NCBI GenBank assembly: GCA_014904985.1
Contig: MU129104.1
Span: 1 to 64,000 of the forward strand
Length of the DNA stretch: 64,000 nucleotides
Direction of reading: 5' to 3'
DNA from: Hydnum rufescens UP504
Lineage: Eukaryota; Basidiomycota; Agaricomycetes; Cantharellales; Hydnaceae
Shown: in pieces, positions 59,651 through 64,000 of the stretch
Layout: each line of letters begins with the position of its first letter
Numbering within the stretch: the stretch's first letter is position 1
Program-made: the position numbers and the translations under genes
The notes under the pieces: generated by a model
Databases searched by the model: none
The model's input: only the letters and a program-made list of their open reading frames with translations
Told to the model about the DNA's origin: nothing

Positions 59651-61170
59651 TTGCCCTTATGTGCTGCGTGGTTTTGGTTCTTGCTGATTCTGGCAGGTTC
59701 TCATAGTCACGAGTGCTATCCGGAAACGTATAGCCCCGGCGCCAACGTGGAAGCGGTTATTTTCCAAACCGCAGATAAACACCAGTGTCAATATAGACGT
59801 CTCATGTGCTGCTGTATATTGGCCCTTGTGGGTGATAGATATGCGTTTTCAATGCATTCGAGATGGATTCCCATATTTTGTTTATGAGTGGAATGCCTAT
59901 AATCTGTAAGCCATCTCTTACGACTTCAGCCAAATCAATATCAGGCGAAAATTTCCCTCCTCAGATCCATGTCAGGTCGGTCAGGCTTTGTTTGGTACCC
60001 ATCGTGACTCCTAATGTCAACTAAATCAATTTCAGGAAGTGACAGCCACGCTACGCGTGTGTTTTCGCAGATACCCCTAAGTCTGGATCTCCAGGAATTA
60101 TGGGAGGACCTCGTTACAGAAGACGTGGGTCGATATAAGCCCTGGATGAACGCGGGGTGAGTGCCATTTTTTTTTCCGCCGTTAGAACCCACTAAGAGGA
60201 TTTTGGAAGACAAGAGGTCCTTACGATACCTTGGACGGCCCCTCCCACTGAATTAGGGCTTTGGGCCCTCGACGAAAAGGATCCGGTTCCTTATCCGCCA
60301 GGGCATTTTGCCCTCTCAGTGCCTACAGTGCGTATTTATGGGAGCATGGAATTTAGGTGCACTTCGAGCCCATTCTTGGTTTATGCAGTACCACGCTTAT
60401 CCAATAATGGTTCCCCTCCATGCTGTTAAGGCAAGTGTGAGTGAAGGGGAGCATCGGTGGGAACTGCTCTACATTGTTCGTGCTGATCAACGTTCCGTAT
60501 GTGATGTCGTTTCCAATGTCCCAAGCCCCAAGTCTAAGCATCCACGCAATCTCGCTTTTTTTTGTAAATTAGAACGGCACGTTCTTTTGTGTAGGAGATC
60601 CAAATCACCCTCGATATCTTCCCGAAGCGAGCAATTGTGAATCTCACCTTGTCGCCTATGATATGTCATACTCCGGGGGTGATGCATGGGATACGGTCAG
60701 CTTCCCTCTGCTCACTCGGTATCTTCCCGGGGATAGATTTCAAGAAATCATACGATGGGTAGACAAGAAACGCGAATCTGCAATCTCTCGGAAACAAACC
60801 ATCGGTTGGCATGATACTCGCATCGGAAGGCTGGCCGATTTGCCCCTCGATCGCGCTTATGATCATCTGAGTGCTATGCATTTCGCAGCAAAGTTCAAAG
60901 TTTCGGTAGGGCCGATGTTTTTTCTTTCTCTGTCAGAGCCCATTTCGACCTTCTGACAATCCCCATCTTTGTCGTTCCTCACAGACGGACGAATTAAAGG
61001 AGAAGGGCACAGGTTTCCCCGCCCATCTCCTTCATGTCAAGTTATCGGATCTGGTAAAGAAACAATGCAACTACCTGGTGATGGCGAAGAATAATTGCCT
61101 CATGGGCGGAGCACCGGAGCTTTATAAGAGGCTAAGGCGCTATGAGCAAAAGATGGAGAACGCGGGGTGA
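59651..61170 (+). CDS. Multi-exon orphan protein (5' end uncertain)
   Basis: I do not recognise this gene, but a chain of splice-compatible exons reads as protein. They are LSLDLQELWEDLVTEDVGRY (from 60070), WTAPPTELGLWALDEKDPVP, AHSWFMQYHAYPIMVPLHAV, a segment GDPNHPRYLPEASNCESHLV, then an intron with GTCAGC and GATAG borders (60697-60739). FQEIIRWVDKKRESAISRKQ and ELYKRLRRYEQKMENAG follow, with a stop at 61168-61170. The 5' exons (59651-59960) could be read in more than one frame, and the junctions near 60328 and 60560-60600 are unresolved. Composition is soluble, with no motif suggesting an enzyme. The ~480 bp before RPN6 is presumably its 3' flank and the RPN6 promoter. Confidence 0.5.
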
Positions 61171-61647
61171 CCTGTCGATGTTTGCTATGATCACACAGGG
61201 CAGGGTGCCTCTATCCGATTTACTTGAAACTCGTTTCTGTATTGTGTATTGATACTCGGGCGATGTTACATACCTCCAGCCTGGTCCGCTGCTATCACAG
61301 CCCTCTAGCGCAACATGAATCATGCACCGATCGTGAGGACAACCTCACTCCCTCAGGGAATCCCACGGAGGGACTGGGCCACGATCACAACAGTTTCAGT
61401 GATGATCCATCCACACCTCCCTCTCCTTTGCATCGTTTCACATTAATAATAATGGCACTGGATATCGGGCAGAAAGCATGTCCTGGAAATTAGAAAGTAA
61501 ATTGACACAGAGAACGTTCAGTGCTTGAGGGTCAAAGAGTCACTTGGATTAAACCAGTCTTTCGCTCGAGGGGTGTACTGCTGTGGCGGTGCACTTGGAC
61601 GCGTCACCGCAAAGTCCCGCCGCGACATCCTTACCGACTTCAGTGCC

Positions 61648-63646
61648 ATGTCTACCTCATCCACTGATACTAGTGCCCTATTGGAGGAAGCCAATGCAGC
61701 TCTGAAGACCGATGCAAAACGTGCGGAGGCTCTGTACCAGCAAGTTCTGCAAGCGCCGAAAGGTATCTTGCAACTCCCTATTGTGCAAGAATTTCGTTCT
61801 CATTTGTTGTATTTTAGCTACCGATGATATTCTGCGGGACCAAGAGTCTGCTCTTATTAAGCTAGGCCAGTTGTATCGCGATGAAAAGTATAGCAGAGAA
61901 ACATGTATGTGCCATTATGGGATGTTGACCACAACCTCTCCATATGCTGCAGGAACGCGAAATCTCTTGCAAAGGTCGTTAAATCCTCTCGAGGATTTAT
62001 GTCTAATGCTGCTAAAGCAAAAACTGCGAAATTGAGTATGTGCCTGCACACGTGGCCAGACTTTTAAGATTCTAACACATATCCTGTAGTCCGCACACTA
62101 ATCGATTACTTCAGTGATATTCCTGGCTCTGAAAAGGTTCAGATCGAGGTTACACAAGATAATATCGAATGGGCCCGCAACGAGAAGCGCATCTTCCTAA
62201 AGCAGAGCTTGGAGGCACGTCTCATCGCTTTGTGAGCTTTAGTTCTTGGACCGTCTCCGCATAATTCTGGCATCTGGACTTAATTACTGGCTCAAATAGA
62301 CATCTCGACACCGAGAACTACCGCCCGGCGCTCGCATTAATAGATGCGCTCCTGAAAGAACTCCGAAGGCTAGACGACAAGATGATACTCACCGAAGTGC
62401 ATCTTCTCGAATCTCGGGTGTACCGGGGCCTGAACAATTTCCCCAAAGCCAAGGTATTTTTCGCCCCCTGTTTTTTCTATAGCTCCGAATATGAACATCC
62501 ATGTGCGATGCATTGACTTTGGGCCGTTTGCGCAGTCATCACTAACATCTGCTCGAACGGCGGCCAACGCGATATATTGCCCTCCGCCACTTCAAGCTCA
62601 ATTAGATCTCCAGAGCGGAATCTTACATGCTGAGGATAAAGATTACAAGACAGCGTTCGTCCTCCATGACACGGGTACTTTTCAGAGTTGACATTTGAAC
62701 TGTGGTGGTTTTCTTCACAGATATTCATATTTCTTTGAGACATTTGAAAACTTGTCGGCCCAGGACGATCCCAAGGCTCTGACCGCACTCAAATACATGC
62801 TTCTGTGTAAAATCATGTTGAATCTCGTGCGTAATCGACTATAACGTCTCTTTCCACCTCTGGATGAGCATGTTCTCGAACTTACTGAGTGTGACCTTGC
62901 TTTCCTTAGCCAGAAGATGTAACTTCGCTTCTCTCGATCAAACTGGCCCTTCGTTTTGCCCAATTACGTGATATCGAATCCATGAGGGCGGTAGCACGCG
63001 CACACCAGAACCGAAATTTGGCAGATTTCGAAAGGGCCTTGAAGGATTATAGAGAAGGTACCTCCTTCTCTCCAGGGTCCGTGGGGGCGACATTCGAAGC
63101 TAACTGTTGTATTCGAAACAGAACTCTCTTCTGATCAGACCATCCGTTCACATTTGGCAGCTTTGTACGACACACTATTGGAACAGAACTTGTTGCGTAT
63201 CGTGGAGCCATATTCCGTTGTGGAGATCAAGTATGTGGCAGAAGTAGTAGGGCAGGGCACGGCGCAGGTCGAAGCCAAGTGCGTTGCCCATGGAATATCC
63301 CGATGAACTACTGACTGGTGCATTGGATAGGTTATCGCAGATGATATTGGACAAGGTGCTTAATGGCGTACTGGATCAAGGAAATGGCTGCCTTATTGTC
63401 TTTGATGAACCCGAAGAGGATGTGAGTGTCACTTCTATACGAATTTTCACCCCCCCCCCCCCTGTAGTATACCATACTGACAAAGGTATTTGGCAGCTCA
63501 CTTATCCCATGGCTATACAGACTATCGGGCAAATCGGCAAAGTCGTCGAGGCCTTATACGCCAAGGCAAGTCTGTCGTCCTCCCCTCCCAAAAGCTAGTT
63601 TTCTGTTTCTGACTGACTCCCTCCCCAGACTGTGAAGATTGCCTGA
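61648..63646 (+). CDS. RPN6: 26S proteasome regulatory subunit RPN6
   Basis: This non-ATPase lid subunit of the 26S proteasome clamps lid to core. The start [20 protein letters not shown] at 61648 leads through small introns to [40 protein letters not shown] and [20 protein letters not shown]. Then come [34 protein letters not shown], the PCI domain [36 protein letters not shown], and the end YAKTVKIA. The last intron (63567-63628) has a GC donor (AAG then GCAAGT), an accepted minor class. All exons join in phase, so the gene appears intact at roughly 420 residues. Confidence 0.96.
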
Positions 63647-63763
63647 AGCGGGAGAGGGTGCACACTTGGACCGGCTCTTGCGCCGGCGATAGCCGACTCT
63701 CACTCTAAATGAATTGATAATATAAGAACCGTACCTGCTATCTAAGCATTTCTTGACTTTCTT

Positions 63764-64000
63764 ATGAGCGCGCACGGTGTATACGACTTCGATGACACGG
63801 AGGGGGATGAGGACTATGTTCCGTCTGAACATCCGGAAATGATGATGAAGAAGAGATGACAAGCGTTGAAGAGGCACCAGACCAAAGAACAGCCAGGGTA
63901 ATTCAGAGTGAGTGAGCCAAACACCCCGTCGAGGCCCGGTGTCCCTGCTAGACACTTGTCTGCTTAGTGCTCCTCGGCGGGTCCGCAGCGAATGATATTG
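63764..64000 (+). CDS. Acidic protein, N-terminal part, runs off the window
   Basis: The gene starts MSAHGVYDFDDTEGDEDYVP at 63764. The frame closes at MMMKKR, but a one-base contraction in an A-run near 63839 would let it continue as DDEEEMTSVEEAPDQRTAR. An intron near 63910-63967 then leads to LLGGSAANDI at the window edge. The protein is very acidic at its start and not identified. The 3' part lies beyond the window. Confidence 0.45.

Noticed and set aside
63554..63955. 133-codon minus-strand frame at the window end
   Set aside because: It is antisense to the RPN6 3' end and the acidic gene, and lacks similarity.

Overview
The window is nuclear DNA of a fungus, almost certainly an Agaricomycete basidiomycete. 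The genes carry many short introns (about 45-110 nt) with GTRAGT-type donors and CTRAY-like branch sites. The gene set includes fungal proteins (SKN7-type regulator, CLP1, NACHT-WD40 NLR, a DUF6534-like membrane protein) and a KDZ transposase of the kind expanded in Agaricomycetes. I cannot name the genus.

Layout. (1) 1-10 kb: a tandemly duplicated NLR locus. Copy 1 (about 1135-3182) is cut off inside the NACHT domain. A ~1 kb insert with a hairpin and a broken short-chain dehydrogenase 5' fragment follows. Copy 2 (about 4209-10062) carries C2-like, helical, NACHT and 16 nearly identical WD40 repeats. (2) 10-11.1 kb: a repeat-rich spacer with at least 15 TGTCTA motifs. (3) 11,136-29,627: an 18.5 kb mobile element bounded by very long inverted repeats (2.9 and 2.6 kb). 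Each arm is a tandem array (8 left, 7 right) of ~280-350 bp modules carrying two hairpins and intron-like splice signals. The interior holds a decayed KDZ transposase, satellites, a fragment with an RNase H1 N-terminal-like (viroplasmin) motif, and an Agaricomycete multicopy gene of unknown function. (4) 29.6-32.9 kb: non-genic DNA with a 200 bp direct repeat. (5) 32.9-46.1 kb: a compact housekeeping block: intron-bearing tRNA, ATP2, CLP1, a coiled-coil protein, cis-prenyltransferase, SKN7-like regulator and protoporphyrinogen oxidase. (6) 46.1-52.2 kb: a sparse stretch with one weak gene and a DUF6534-like membrane protein. (7) 52.2-64.0 kb: dense genes again: an AIM21-like Ser/Pro-rich protein, a Cys-tailed orphan, phosphoserine aminotransferase, ribokinase, an orphan, the 26S proteasome subunit RPN6, and the start of an acidic protein.

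The housekeeping genes belong to unrelated pathways and show no functional clustering. The NLR locus and the giant KDZ element lie side by side, a typical accessory configuration in which repeat-driven rearrangement shapes an immune-receptor-like gene. Several conserved genes (ATP2, CLP1, SER1, the WD40 array) contain isolated one-base contractions in short homopolymers. These are more easily explained as residual sequencing error than as gene death, and they should temper any pseudogene call here. The most unusual structure is the modular, splice-signal-bearing, double-hairpin array that forms both arms of the KDZ element.
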